From: CAZBEJ01 sp964521305
GTDB taxonomy: Bacteria; Patescibacteriota; Microgenomatia; UBA1406; GWC2-37-13
NCBI GenBank assembly: GCA_964521305.1
Contig: CAZFQZ010000012.1
Location: forward strand, 1-29,593
Direction: 5' to 3'
DNA length: 29,593 bases
The position numbers and the translations under genes were made by a program. This document shows, one piece after another, positions 21,690 to 29,593 of this stretch (position 1 is its first letter; each line of letters starts with the position of its first letter). Under the pieces are notes generated by a model. That model had not been told where the DNA came from, made no database searches, and saw nothing but the letters and a program-made list of their open reading frames with translations.

Positions 21690-23207
21690 TTATCCCAAAC
21701 TTTTTCGTAATTTAGCTGCTTGATTGATGAAATCAACGGGTGTAATCGACGATTCCATATGCGTATATATTTGTTCGGTCAAACGGTGATGTTCTTTTTC
21801 TTCTTTTGTTTTCGGAACCAACTTTTCTCCTAAATATTCCTCGATAGCTTCTACATCCTCAACGACATCCTTCCATGCTTTATTCTCCTTTACCAAATGG
21901 TTTAGGATATTTTTGTTCAAATATCTTCCCGCTCTCAGGAGGTCGGACTTCATATTGATATACGTCGCCTCGATAAGTTTAAGGTTACCTTGTTTTTTAG
22001 CTTCCCTAAGGCCCCGGCCAGTACCGATAAGCTCGGGCGGTACGCCGACGGAGTACAATGCCGCGGTGAAACCGATGGCACGCGGCAACTTTACCTTCCC
22101 TACTCCCCGCGAATAGCCGAACAATCCTATATGCAAAACACGTTCCCTGCGTTTTGGCAGATACGCGGCAAGTTTATTGATGATTGGAGCTATGTTTTCA
22201 ACGGTCTGTTTGTAAAATTTTTCGAAAGGACAGATTGCGTGGGCCAGTTCCTCTATTTGTTTTTGGGTAAAATGTAGCGCCTTTTGTCGCGGTAACGTAT
22301 CGATCAACAACTTGACCGCTTTGATAACATCATCTTTGTCGTAGTCATACCTGAATGCGCTTTGCAACAAAACAGTCCGCACTCCTCTGTATTCATGGGC
22401 AAACTGCTTTGCCGTCAACGGCGTCAAACCTCCTCTGAACGGCAATGAGGCCGAGCCAATGATCGGGTATAGTTTAATATGCGTTTCCTTTTCAAAGTCC
22501 TGATAGCGGGAAAATGCTATTTTAATCGCAATTACCGTCGGCACGATACCGGAATTAAGCGCGGGATCAGAACGAGCTACGTATGGCCTGATGTATGAAG
22601 GTGTGAATCCGAATTTTTTCTTGTGCATTTTTACATACTCCTTCAGGATATGCACAGACCGGATAATGGTGGAAACCTGTTCAAACAAAGGAATCAATTC
22701 TATGTGTTTTAAGGTTCCGTTGTTCAAACGGTAAAGTTTGTGCTTTAATGAAGCCAATTCCCTGAATGCTTCCTGTATCTCGATCATTTCCGATGCGGTT
22801 TCGGTCATAGGCAAAATAACCTCGAAAATCGGCGGGCTGTGCAACCCTATCTCCTTCATTAAAGAAGCTGCGCTTGCAATTCCCATGAAAGCCCTGCCAA
22901 TACGAAACTCTGTTTCAACTTTGGGATTCGGCAAACGGAATGTCAAAAAACGGCTTTTACCTAAAGGATTCTTCTTGAAGTACTCGAAGTTGTGAGAAAC
23001 CAGGCGTTCGATAACCGACTCGTCAACGAACTTGCCTTCCCAATCCCATTTGTATTCCGGAATACCGAGCTCCGAAAACGCCAAAAAACACTCTTGAGTT
23101 TCATGATGAGCGCCAATAAATATCTCATTATGCCAGTAAGGCTTGCTTGCATGATCCGGATGCTGCGAAGCCATAACCGCCGAAATGATTCGTTTCTTGA
23201 TTTTCAA
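21690..23207 (-). CDS. ppcA: Archaeal-type phosphoenolpyruvate carboxylase
   Basis: A 505-residue enzyme, about half the length of bacterial PEPC and matching the archaeal type (atPEPC). MASQHPDHASKPYW near the N-terminus is the diagnostic MATQHPD motif, and LPFRGGLTP, GRAFMGIASAASLMKE and LFGYSRGVGKVKLPRAI are further conserved blocks. It fixes bicarbonate to PEP, giving oxaloacetate, the precursor of aspartate used by PurC and PyrB. The start is a TTG at 23207 within a TTGA overlap with the purC stop; the next ATG is at MASQHPD and would remove the usual N-terminus. atPEPC is mostly archaeal, with scattered bacterial examples, so this gene was probably acquired. Its place inside the purine cluster suggests a supply role. 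Confidence 0.92.
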   Translation of the reverse strand: MKIKKRIISAVMASQHPDHASKPYWHNEIFIGAHHETQECFLAFSELGIPEYKWDWEGKFVDESVIERLVSHNFEYFKKNPLGKSRFLTFRLPNPKVETEFRIGRAFMGIASAASLMKEIGLHSPPIFEVILPMTETASEMIEIQEAFRELASLKHKLYRLNNGTLKHIELIPLFEQVSTIIRSVHILKEYVKMHKKKFGFTPSYIRPYVARSDPALNSGIVPTVIAIKIAFSRYQDFEKETHIKLYPIIGSASLPFRGGLTPLTAKQFAHEYRGVRTVLLQSAFRYDYDKDDVIKAVKLLIDTLPRQKALHFTQKQIEELAHAICPFEKFYKQTVENIAPIINKLAAYLPKRRERVLHIGLFGYSRGVGKVKLPRAIGFTAALYSVGVPPELIGTGRGLREAKKQGNLKLIEATYINMKSDLLRAGRYLNKNILNHLVKENKAWKDVVEDVEAIEEYLGEKLVPKTKEEKEHHRLTEQIYTHMESSITPVDFINQAAKLRKSLG

Positions 23208-24169
23208 AGTTTGGAAACCGCATTGATAATTCTCTGCTCTATCGGGTACGGGTATTCTTTAAATTTCTTTCCCGTTATTTTTTCATAAACGCCGATATAC
23301 CGTTGCGCCAAATCCACGATAAGCTGCTTTGCCATTGCCGGCGGCTTGCCGTCACCCCTGTATCCGCGCTTTGCATACCATAATCGCAAAAATTCCTTGT
23401 CGAAGTTCTCAGGTTCCAATCCTTTTTTTAATCTGGATTCATAGGTATTAGCTATCCAAAATCGGGACGAATCCGGTGTATGGATTTCATCAATCAGCAT
23501 GAGTTTACCGTTAAATATGCCGAACTCGTATTTGGTGTCAACTAATATCAACCCTCTTTGTTTACACAAACGGCTGCCAAACTTAAATAATTCATGTGCG
23601 GCTTCTTCCATCTGCAGAAAAATCTTTTTATCGATGATTTTTTTGCTCAAGATTTCATCCCTGGTCAACCGTTCATCATGCACCTTGGATCCTATTTCCG
23701 GATGGGTTGTCGGAGTCAATACGGGTTGCGGTAGTTTCTGGTTTTTTTTCAGACCGTCCGGAAACTTCAATCCGTAAATTGTCCGCTCGCCCTGTTGGTA
23801 TGAATACCATATCGAAGTCTTGGTCACGCCGGTCATATATCCTCTCATAACCATCTCGACCGATGTGGGTTTGCAATTTTTCGTCACCATCACGTTGGGA
23901 TCCGGAACTTCGATCATGTGGTTCGGTACGATTTTTTTTGTCTTCTCGAACCAGAATGCGGACAAGAGATTCAACACTGCTCCTTTGAAAGGAATATGAC
24001 CAAGAATTACATCAAATGCCGACTGCCTGTCTGTCGTGATTAAAATCCGCTTATCATCCTTGATGTAGATATCGCGGACCTTGCCCTGTCGTTTTTTTCC
24101 CAATTTTGGGATATCGACAGTTTTTAATACATGAGGCAATGATTTGAGTATGGTACTTGATTGAATCAT
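23204..24169 (-). CDS. purC: SAICAR synthetase
   Basis: I choose the ATG at 24169 (MIQSSTILKSL), 4 nt after the purE stop; an in-frame TTG and ATG at 24190 and 24187 would overlap purE. The protein has 321 residues, nearer to the long yeast Ade1-like form than the short 240-residue bacterial PurC. It joins CAIR and aspartate with ATP. GKVRDIY (nucleotide loop), ITTDRQSAFDVILG, VEMVMRGYMTG, LTPTTH and VDTKYEFG...IDEIHTPDSSRFW are the canonical motifs in order. The stop codon overlaps the ppcA start. Confidence 0.95.
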   Translation of the reverse strand: MIQSSTILKSLPHVLKTVDIPKLGKKRQGKVRDIYIKDDKRILITTDRQSAFDVILGHIPFKGAVLNLLSAFWFEKTKKIVPNHMIEVPDPNVMVTKNCKPTSVEMVMRGYMTGVTKTSIWYSYQQGERTIYGLKFPDGLKKNQKLPQPVLTPTTHPEIGSKVHDERLTRDEILSKKIIDKKIFLQMEEAAHELFKFGSRLCKQRGLILVDTKYEFGIFNGKLMLIDEIHTPDSSRFWIANTYESRLKKGLEPENFDKEFLRLWYAKRGYRGDGKPPAMAKQLIVDLAQRYIGVYEKITGKKFKEYPYPIEQRIINAVSKL

Positions 24170-24173
24170 GGTA

Positions 24174-24701
24174 TTATTTTTTTCCATCAACTTTTAAATA
24201 TTCCTGGTATCCGATTTTTTCCAATGCTTCACTTTTTTGAAGAACTTTATCCCTTTGTTTTTTCTTAAATCCCAATAGTTTATTCTGTAATGCCCTATCG
24301 TTCAGCGCTAGTATTTCAAGCGCAAGGATACCTGCATTTTTTGCTGCATTTATTCCGACTGTCGCAACCGGCACGCCCGGCGGCATCTGGACAATCGAAT
24401 ATAGGGAATCAACGCCGTTAAGCGTCGGGGTTTTAATGGGAATACCTATGACGGGAATGATAACATGAGCCGCAATAACTCCGGCAAGATGAGCTGCCCC
24501 GCCTGCAGCCGCAATAATGATTTTTATTCCTTTTTTTGATGAGGCTTTTGCGTACTGAATAGTTTCCTCCGGAGTTCGATGTGCAGAAAAAACATGAACT
24601 TCGTAAGAAACATTAAATTCGTTCAATACCACTAAGGCGTCTTTCACGACTGATAAATCCGAATCACTCCCCATAATGATTCCTATTTGTGGATTTTTCA
24701 T
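24174..24701 (-). CDS. purE: N5-carboxyaminoimidazole ribonucleotide mutase, class I
   Basis: A 175-residue protein. IGIIMGSDSDLSVV is the phosphate-binding start, FSAHRTPEET carries the catalytic His, AAAGGAAHLAGVIAAHVIIPVIGIP is the core, and MPPGVPVATVGINAAKNAGILA closes the fold. Class I PurE needs N5-CAIR made by PurK, which is not in this window. It rearranges N5-CAIR to CAIR for PurC, the next gene. Confidence 0.95.
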   Translation of the reverse strand: MKNPQIGIIMGSDSDLSVVKDALVVLNEFNVSYEVHVFSAHRTPEETIQYAKASSKKGIKIIIAAAGGAAHLAGVIAAHVIIPVIGIPIKTPTLNGVDSLYSIVQMPPGVPVATVGINAAKNAGILALEILALNDRALQNKLLGFKKKQRDKVLQKSEALEKIGYQEYLKVDGKK

Positions 24702-24722
24702 TGGTTTTAAGTGTATATGAAT

Positions 24723-25568
24723 TTATAATAATTTCAAGGCCGAATTAACAACGTTATCCATAAGAAATGCGACGGTCAACGGACCCAAACCTCCGGGTGT
24801 CGTCGTATAATACGCTACTCTATCTTTAATTGTTTCTTCGTCAAAATCGCCTTTGATTTTATTTGCTTCATCGAAATGAATCCCAATATCGATCAAAATC
24901 TGTTTATTCGAAAATAACCCATAATCAACAGGATTGAGTTTGCCGACGGCCGAGATGATCACATCCGCTTTGCTTATCCATGCTTTTCTTTCCGATTCTT
25001 TTGTCTTGCTGTCAATAATCGCTATGTTTCTTTTGTCTACTTTATCATGCAACAGACCTGATATTATCGGCGCCCCGCCTGTTTTTCCTTTTCCTATTAA
25101 AACAATACGTAACGTGTGAAATTTTTCCTTAAATGTGGCGCTAAATATTTCCCGTAATATGAGTTTTACTCCCCGGTACGTCGGCGGTTCGTGGATTGAG
25201 GTTCCCAAAAATCCATCGACGTCTTTTATCGGGCCGATAATCTCTTCCATGTTTTTATTAATCCGTTCGTCGCCCGGCTTCTGGAAAATGACACCATGCA
25301 CGGATTCCGATGTGTACAATTGATTAATCAATTGTACACATCGTGCCTGACTATTTAACAAATCGTTACTTGGTACGAAGACTTCAACGTTGATCCCTAA
25401 TGCTCTCCCCTTTTCTACCTTCTGGCGGATATAGTTATTAACCGCATCAGTATGTATGGATTTGACAATTATCAGTTTGGGAGCGATGTCTTTTTTATTC
25501 AGTTCCAGTATGTTCCTACTGATATGCTCATATATTTTTCCAGCCAGTTGTTTTCCGGAAATTTTCAT
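24723..25568 (-). CDS. folD: Methylenetetrahydrofolate dehydrogenase/cyclohydrolase, divergent
   Basis: A 281-residue protein of normal FolD length. The N-terminal NYIRQKVEKGRALGI contains the catalytic Lys of YxxxK, SVHGVIFQKPGD matches VxGIxVQxPLP loosely, and KDVDGF is exact. IVLIGKGKTGGAPI is the NADP-binding GRSxxVGxP in altered form, and the C-terminal TTTPGGLGPLTVAFLMDNVV matches TPVPGGVGPMT. The PCTP motif is replaced (EPPTYRG), so activity may differ. It supplies 10-formyl-tetrahydrofolate, although the adjacent PurP enzymes use free formate. It contains a 36-bp perfect palindrome within the codons for CVQLINQLYTS. Confidence 0.88.
   Translation of the reverse strand: MKISGKQLAGKIYEHISRNILELNKKDIAPKLIIVKSIHTDAVNNYIRQKVEKGRALGINVEVFVPSNDLLNSQARCVQLINQLYTSESVHGVIFQKPGDERINKNMEEIIGPIKDVDGFLGTSIHEPPTYRGVKLILREIFSATFKEKFHTLRIVLIGKGKTGGAPIISGLLHDKVDKRNIAIIDSKTKESERKAWISKADVIISAVGKLNPVDYGLFSNKQILIDIGIHFDEANKIKGDFDEETIKDRVAYYTTTPGGLGPLTVAFLMDNVVNSALKLL
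25308..25343. repeat. Perfect 36-bp palindrome inside folD
   Basis: The half-arm CGATGTGTACAATTGATT (25308-25325) is followed directly by its exact reverse complement, AATCAATTGTACACATCG (25326-25343), with no loop. The encoded peptide has normal FolD length here, so it is not an inserted element. Confidence 0.9.
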
Positions 25569-25573
25569 AACGT

Positions 25574-26695
25574 TCAGGTTACAATTTGAGCAAACTTATC
25601 TAATAGAATTGCTTGCTTGATCTCCTTCGCCACACGCCTCCCTACGGACAGGGACCGGCCATATAAATATCCGCTATACGGCGTAGATGAAATACCCGGG
25701 GACCCTGGCATTCGTGGCGACACGTCAACAACCACAATGTCTTTTTTCGGAGGGCCTGGAATGATTATTGACTGTAACGCAAACGGCCCAATGACACCGG
25801 GAGAATATAACTCCTGGGATGCTTTTACGAACCGCTCTCCGAGCTCGAATGCTTTTTCCAGCATTGATTCCAAAACCGTAACCGCGATGTGTCCGGCTTC
25901 TTCATACTGAATCTGCATTTTACCCATAAGGTCATTTTGGTAAGGAGCAGGAATGCGCGACAATCCTTCTATGTTCGTCTGTCTTCTGGTATCAGTACCC
26001 ATGAGCTCGAGCCGCTTACTCAACGGGGAATGGAAAAAATTGAAGTTCACCTGTACGCCAAGAACAAACTCTTCTATAACCGCTTCATCGAGCTGCTTTT
26101 TGGTAAAACTACCTTTCTTTAATTTTTCGTCAACTTGTTTTTTATAGTCAACATAACTCTCCGCCAGAAAAAAAGCCCGTTCGAATCCCCGTTCCTTTTC
26201 CAGGACCTTCACCAAACACAACCGATCGATGTCTTTAGGGTTCTTGAACTGCTTCGGGTAACGGATACCGGCTTTTTTCAGCAAATCGTATTGGTTCGGC
26301 TTCACTCCCCGTTCCTCTATCTTCAATAGATAGCGGTTGCCGAATATCGGTATCAAGAATTTTTTCTCAATTGCCTGGTAATCGGAATGAAGATATACCT
26401 CAAACGATCTATGCGGAACGAAAATACAGTTACGGTCAAGCAATTGGTTTTGCACACTGGGTTTCAATATGTGATCGTACTTATCCAGAACAATACAATC
26501 GTCAACGCAACCCATCTGACCCCGACTCTGATAATACGTCTGGTAAGTTTTTTCCCTTCCTTTTTGACAGATAACGAGTGTGTGGAATCCTTCGTCTTTG
26601 GCCCCGCGACAAATATCAAGAGCTGAATGAGAACCTAACGTCGCTATAGTCAGACGCGAAAGATCGTAATTTTTTAATATTATCTGTATTGCCAT
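25574..26695 (-). CDS. purP: PurP paralog A (formate-dependent FAICAR synthetase family)
   Basis: A 373-residue ATP-grasp enzyme of the archaeal PurP family, which uses formate and ATP in place of 10-formyl-THF to formylate AICAR. TIATLGSHSALDICRGAKDEGF is the hallmark N-terminus. FVPHRSFEVYL, IFGNRYLLK, FNFFHSPLSKRLELMGTDTRRQTN and RMPGSPGISSTPYSGYLYGRSLSVGRRVAKEIK match successive conserved blocks. The latter block departs from the MJ0136-like pattern, so this paralog may have a different subunit role or substrate. It is separated from the next purP by 1 nt. Confidence 0.88.
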   Translation of the reverse strand: MAIQIILKNYDLSRLTIATLGSHSALDICRGAKDEGFHTLVICQKGREKTYQTYYQSRGQMGCVDDCIVLDKYDHILKPSVQNQLLDRNCIFVPHRSFEVYLHSDYQAIEKKFLIPIFGNRYLLKIEERGVKPNQYDLLKKAGIRYPKQFKNPKDIDRLCLVKVLEKERGFERAFFLAESYVDYKKQVDEKLKKGSFTKKQLDEAVIEEFVLGVQVNFNFFHSPLSKRLELMGTDTRRQTNIEGLSRIPAPYQNDLMGKMQIQYEEAGHIAVTVLESMLEKAFELGERFVKASQELYSPGVIGPFALQSIIIPGPPKKDIVVVDVSPRMPGSPGISSTPYSGYLYGRSLSVGRRVAKEIKQAILLDKFAQIVT

Positions 26696-26696
26696 A

Positions 26697-27704
26697 TTAA
26701 TCTAGAATCTGCTTTAAATTATTTTGTTCGACACCTAATTTTATCTCTCTCGCGATCCTTCTTCCCATACTCATGGGCTCGTCGTACAGGAGTACCGAAT
26801 ACGGGGAACCCTGCTGGAACAGTGACGTACCGGCAACTATTCTGCAGGAAATTTCAATGATATGGAATTTTTGGTCAGGTGTAATGACTGTTTCCAGACA
26901 AAACGGTCCGAATAAACCACGGCTATCGATTATTTTTTTTGACGCCGCAACTACCTGTTCACCCATTTCATACGCTTCGGGTAGCATGGATTCACGCAAT
27001 ATCAACGGGCTATTTCCCACTACCACATAGCTCGGATCTATATCCATATTCTTCTGGTACTCAAACGGAATTCTTCCCAATGCATCGGTGTTGGTTTCAT
27101 ACCGTCTATCCATACCGAGAATTTCCAGTTGTTTTGTGAGAGGAGAATAAAAATAGTGAATGTACAGAGGTACGCCGACAATGTATTGCTGGATAATGTA
27201 CTTTTTGTCCTTCATCAGAGAGATTTTCTTTTGGAAATCGGTTTTATTTGCCGCGAAAATATATCCGCTTCCTCCGGCGGCGCCGAATGACTTGACGATA
27301 ACCGGATATTCCGCTTCCTGCTCGTTTTCATAAACAGTCGGCTTGGGAATACGGGCTTTTTCCATCCATAAGGATTGCTTCAATCGGTTGGATTCCCAAT
27401 CCAACACTTTTTTGTTTCCGAAATACGGAATCCTGATTTTTTTGTTTCCTTCCATACCAAGATATGCGACGAATGACCCGTGCGGAATCAAAACGATGTT
27501 TTTTTTCTCGAACTTCCTCTCTATATCGGGAAATTTTTTAAACGAATCAATCGAAATAACCTCGTCAATGAACGGAAACCGTCTGTAAAAACCGGTCCGC
27601 TCTTTCGTGACAAAAAGCAGGGTCCTGAATCCTTCGTCTTTCGCACCCTTTAAAATCTGCAGGGCCGAATGGCTCCCAAGAGTTGCTATGGCGTATTGTT
27701 TCAT
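26697..27704 (-). CDS. purP: PurP paralog B (formate-dependent FAICAR synthetase)
   Basis: I start at ATG 27704 (MKQYAIATLGSHSALQILKGAKDEGF), 4 nt after the guaA stop. The ATG at 27758 would overlap guaA by 50 nt and adds a non-homologous MCTILPPNHLPPW head. The resulting 335-residue protein is close to the characterised Methanocaldococcus PurP: VKSFGAAGGSGYIFAA is the ATP-grasp loop, IHYFYSPLTKQLEILGMDRRYETNTDALGRIPFEYQ is strongly conserved, and LRESMLPEAYEMGEQVV and GPFCLE follow. It formylates AICAR. Two tandem paralogs also occur in several archaea. Confidence 0.92.
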   Translation of the reverse strand: MKQYAIATLGSHSALQILKGAKDEGFRTLLFVTKERTGFYRRFPFIDEVISIDSFKKFPDIERKFEKKNIVLIPHGSFVAYLGMEGNKKIRIPYFGNKKVLDWESNRLKQSLWMEKARIPKPTVYENEQEAEYPVIVKSFGAAGGSGYIFAANKTDFQKKISLMKDKKYIIQQYIVGVPLYIHYFYSPLTKQLEILGMDRRYETNTDALGRIPFEYQKNMDIDPSYVVVGNSPLILRESMLPEAYEMGEQVVAASKKIIDSRGLFGPFCLETVITPDQKFHIIEISCRIVAGTSLFQQGSPYSVLLYDEPMSMGRRIAREIKLGVEQNNLKQILD

Positions 27705-27708
27705 AAAT

Positions 27709-29226
27709 TTACTCCCACTCCATGGTGGCAGGTGGTTTGGTGGTAATATCGTACACAACCCGTGAAACTTCCGGTACTTCGTTTACGACTCTTGTGGAAA
27801 TTTTTTGCAAAACAGGGTATGGAATCTTTGCCCAATCAACCGTCATTCTGTCTTTTGTCGTATATGCCCTGACGGCAACGATTTCGCCATAAAAACGTCC
27901 GTCTCCTTTGATAGCTGTACTCTTTGCTCCGGTTAAGATGGCAAAATATTGGAAAATCTGGTCTTGTAATCCGGCTTTCTCTATTTCTTCCAACACGATG
28001 GTATCGGCCATTTTATACTTCTCCAGCCTTTCTGCGGATATTTTTCCTAAAATCCTGACGGCAAATCCAGGACCGGGAAATGGTTGTTGATGGATTATTC
28101 GTTCTGGCAAACCAATTTTTTTTCCGATGTATCTGACTTGGTCTGTATAAAAATAGCGAATCGGTTCCACCAGTTTAAGCTTCATGTGCTTGGGCAAACC
28201 TCCGACATTATGGTGGGATTTAATAAGAGCAGCATGTTTTGTACTTTTGCTGTGGATAAAATCCGCATATGTCGTACCTTGTCCCAGAAAAATAATGCTT
28301 TTCTGCTTAGTTGCTTCTTTTTCGAATAACCTTACGTACAATTTTCCGATCGTCTTTCTTTTCCTTTCCGGATCGGTAACGTTTTTGAGCTTCTCCAGGA
28401 AAATTTTTCTAGCATTTAATACTTTTGGTTTTATGCCTGTCACCTTAGGGAACAAAACATTCACGTTATAAAGAGCGGATTCTCTCATTAACCCTGAATC
28501 AACATAGACAGGGATCAAATTCTTTCCAATCGCTTTGGCGATCAATGTTCCGGCAACAAACGAATCCGTTCCTCCGGATAAAGCCATAATAACTTTTTTA
28601 TCCTTAACTGTTTCTTTAATATTGACAATAATTCCTTCTATATCTATTGCCGTACTCTCTGCCTGTTCTCCGCAAATGTTAAGAAAGTTCTTTAGGATTT
28701 CCAGACCATGGGTCGTATGCTGAACTTCAGGATGAAATTGAACGCAATATATTTTTCTTTTTTCGTCTGCAATAGCCCCTGCTTTTATATTCTCGGAATG
28801 CCCTATATACTCGAAGCCTTTCGGCAATGCCAACACCTCATCACCGTGACTCATCCAAACTTGAAAATGATCTGCGGATATATTCTTAAACAAGGATGAT
28901 TTGGTTGTATATAATTCTGCAGGTCCGTACTCCTTTATTTTTCCTGGTTTTACGTTTCCGTCCAGTAAATATGCGATCAATTGCTGACCATAACATATAC
29001 CGAGCATCGGCAATCCGAATGAAAAGATTTTTTTATCAATAGTCGGAGCTCCTTTTTCATAGACGGACGAAGGTCCTCCGGAAAAAATAATACCTTTCGG
29101 CTTTAGTTTCCGGACCACATTAACCGCATCTTCAGGAATAGTTATTTCGTTTTTTACACCCATCTCTTTGATACGGCGAGAAATAAGATGGCATGTTTGC
29201 GAACCGAAATCTACGATGACAATCAT
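27709..29226 (-). CDS. guaA: GMP synthase (glutamine-hydrolysing), single chain
   Basis: A 505-residue two-activity enzyme. Residues 1-185 are the glutaminase: MLGICYGQQL (C78) and VQFHPEVQHT (H165, E167). Residues 190-385 are the ATP pyrophosphatase, with P-loop ALSGGTDSFVAG (217-222, Thr where Val is usual) and HHNVGGLP. The C-terminal dimerisation domain ends in TTKPPATMEWE, matching the canonical KPPATIEWE, so the protein is complete. It converts XMP and glutamine to GMP. Most archaea split this enzyme, so this gene is bacterial in type. It overlaps the upstream phosphoribosyltransferase by ATGA. Confidence 0.97.
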   Translation of the reverse strand: MIVIVDFGSQTCHLISRRIKEMGVKNEITIPEDAVNVVRKLKPKGIIFSGGPSSVYEKGAPTIDKKIFSFGLPMLGICYGQQLIAYLLDGNVKPGKIKEYGPAELYTTKSSLFKNISADHFQVWMSHGDEVLALPKGFEYIGHSENIKAGAIADEKRKIYCVQFHPEVQHTTHGLEILKNFLNICGEQAESTAIDIEGIIVNIKETVKDKKVIMALSGGTDSFVAGTLIAKAIGKNLIPVYVDSGLMRESALYNVNVLFPKVTGIKPKVLNARKIFLEKLKNVTDPERKRKTIGKLYVRLFEKEATKQKSIIFLGQGTTYADFIHSKSTKHAALIKSHHNVGGLPKHMKLKLVEPIRYFYTDQVRYIGKKIGLPERIIHQQPFPGPGFAVRILGKISAERLEKYKMADTIVLEEIEKAGLQDQIFQYFAILTGAKSTAIKGDGRFYGEIVAVRAYTTKDRMTVDWAKIPYPVLQKISTRVVNEVPEVSRVVYDITTKPPATMEWE

Positions 29227-29593
29227 GTTTTTTTGAATGAAAGAGCCTTACGGACTCCTTTAATTTTTAACCATGGATTGGGTTTCTGACCCATGTCTTC
29301 CGCTTTGATGATGCTGGTCATACCTATACCCAACTCTTTCCTTAACATCTTATATGAACCGGTATGGGTTCTTTCGAATAAGGCCATAAGCCTGATTATC
29401 TTGATGTTCAGGTGTAATTTTTTTGATGCGTTCTTTATTAATCCGTTGATTGCCTGAAACAACGTTCCGGTATCACAAATGTCATCAACCAACACAGCCC
29501 GAATGGTTTTTTTATCCAGATTCTTCAACCGAACGGACAAGATGGGATCTATGTACAAAACATTCTGTTCGCCTTTGGTATAGGAGTCTATCA
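29223..29593 (-). CDS. Phosphoribosyltransferase-like protein, 5' end cut by window edge
   Basis: The frame stays open to the right edge (…IDSYTKGEQN before the TTG at 29558), so the N-terminus is outside. The visible 123 or so residues contain RAVLVDDICDTGTLFQAI, a type I PRPP-binding motif (hydrophobic strand, two acids, DTG). After the motif, IIRLMALFERTHTGSYKML and GQKPNPWLKIKG are not diagnostic. Position before guaA suggests a purine-base phosphoribosyltransferase, but PRPP synthetase-like or other PRTase-fold proteins cannot be excluded. Confidence 0.65.
   Translation of the reverse strand, partial: IDSYTKGEQNVLYIDPILSVRLKNLDKKTIRAVLVDDICDTGTLFQAINGLIKNASKKLHLNIKIIRLMALFERTHTGSYKMLRKELGIGMTSIIKAEDMGQKPNPWLKIKGVRKALSFKKT

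Noticed and set aside
21689..21736. Upstream ATG of purM at 21736
   Set aside because: It would overlap ppcA by 47 nt and adds a head (MISSIKQLNYEK) that PurM proteins lack; the ATG at 21688 fits.
27705..27758. Upstream ATG of the second purP at 27758
   Set aside because: The added residues overlap guaA and show no family similarity, while the ATG at 27704 gives the conserved N-terminus.
1..29593. Archaeal origin of the contig
   Set aside because: Consensus sigma70 promoters, extended -10 boxes, a U-tract terminator and single-chain GuaA point to a bacterium; the archaeal-type genes are better read as transfers or shared CPR features.

Overview
The window most likely comes from a bacterium of the Candidate Phyla Radiation (Patescibacteria), with a Microgenomates-like gene repertoire. 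Bacterial signs seen directly: sigma70-type promoters (a perfect TTGACA-N17-TATAAT at 5782-5810, TTGACA-N17-TTTAAT at 3794-3822, several extended -10 boxes), a U-tract intrinsic terminator, single-chain CarA, CarB and GuaA, and class I PurE. Against this stand several genes of archaeal affinity: two PurP paralogs, an archaeal-type PEP carboxylase, a TrmB-family regulator and an AsnRS-derived synthetase domain. TGA is used as a stop. Shine-Dalgarno motifs are mostly absent, and several promoters sit so close to the ATG that the transcripts should be almost leaderless. The lineage assignment is an inference from gene content.

Layout. (1) 1-2693: the 3' end of a membrane glycosyltransferase, an NAD-dependent sugar epimerase and a HAD-like hydrolase. 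(2) 2696-5746: a four-CBS protein, a divergent TrmB-like regulator with candidate operators between them, and a GNAT/DUF2156-like protein; the last two genes look more AT-rich than their surroundings. (3) 5819-20102, all on the minus strand: an apparently complete de novo UMP pathway in the transcription order pyrB, carA, (four-helix-bundle gene), carB, pyrC, pyrD fusion, aspartase-like gene, pyrF, pyrE, followed by a small membrane protein and a leucyl aminopeptidase. The pyrB leader carries a promoter, a 16-codon reading frame and an intrinsic terminator whose loop contains the stop codon of that frame, which looks like translation-coupled attenuation. (4) 20371-20453: tRNA-Leu(CAA) on the plus strand. 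(5) 20588-29593, all on the minus strand: a purine and one-carbon cluster in the order phosphoribosyltransferase (cut by the window edge), guaA, purP, purP, folD, purE, purC, ppcA, purM.

How the genes may work together. PEP carboxylase would supply oxaloacetate and so aspartate, which PyrB, PurC and the AsnRS-like and aspartase-like proteins could all use. The aspartase-like enzyme would release fumarate, a possible electron acceptor for a class I dihydroorotate dehydrogenase with no PyrK visible. The dehydrogenase is the C-terminal third of an 836-residue protein that also holds an AsnRS-like catalytic domain and an MGS-like (CarB-type) regulatory domain.

Most unusual is the small repetitive DNA embedded in these housekeeping genes. 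A palindromic element with 54 identical bases lies in the same reading frame in pepA and carB. A second, unrelated palindromic element of about 87 bp lies in frame in carB. Between carA and carB sits a four-helix-bundle (23S rRNA IVS-type) gene bracketed by inverted CCCTA-type repeats and a seven-copy 7-bp minisatellite. These resemble the Rickettsia palindromic elements in behaviour but not in sequence, and look like an undescribed class of coding-sequence-invading elements.
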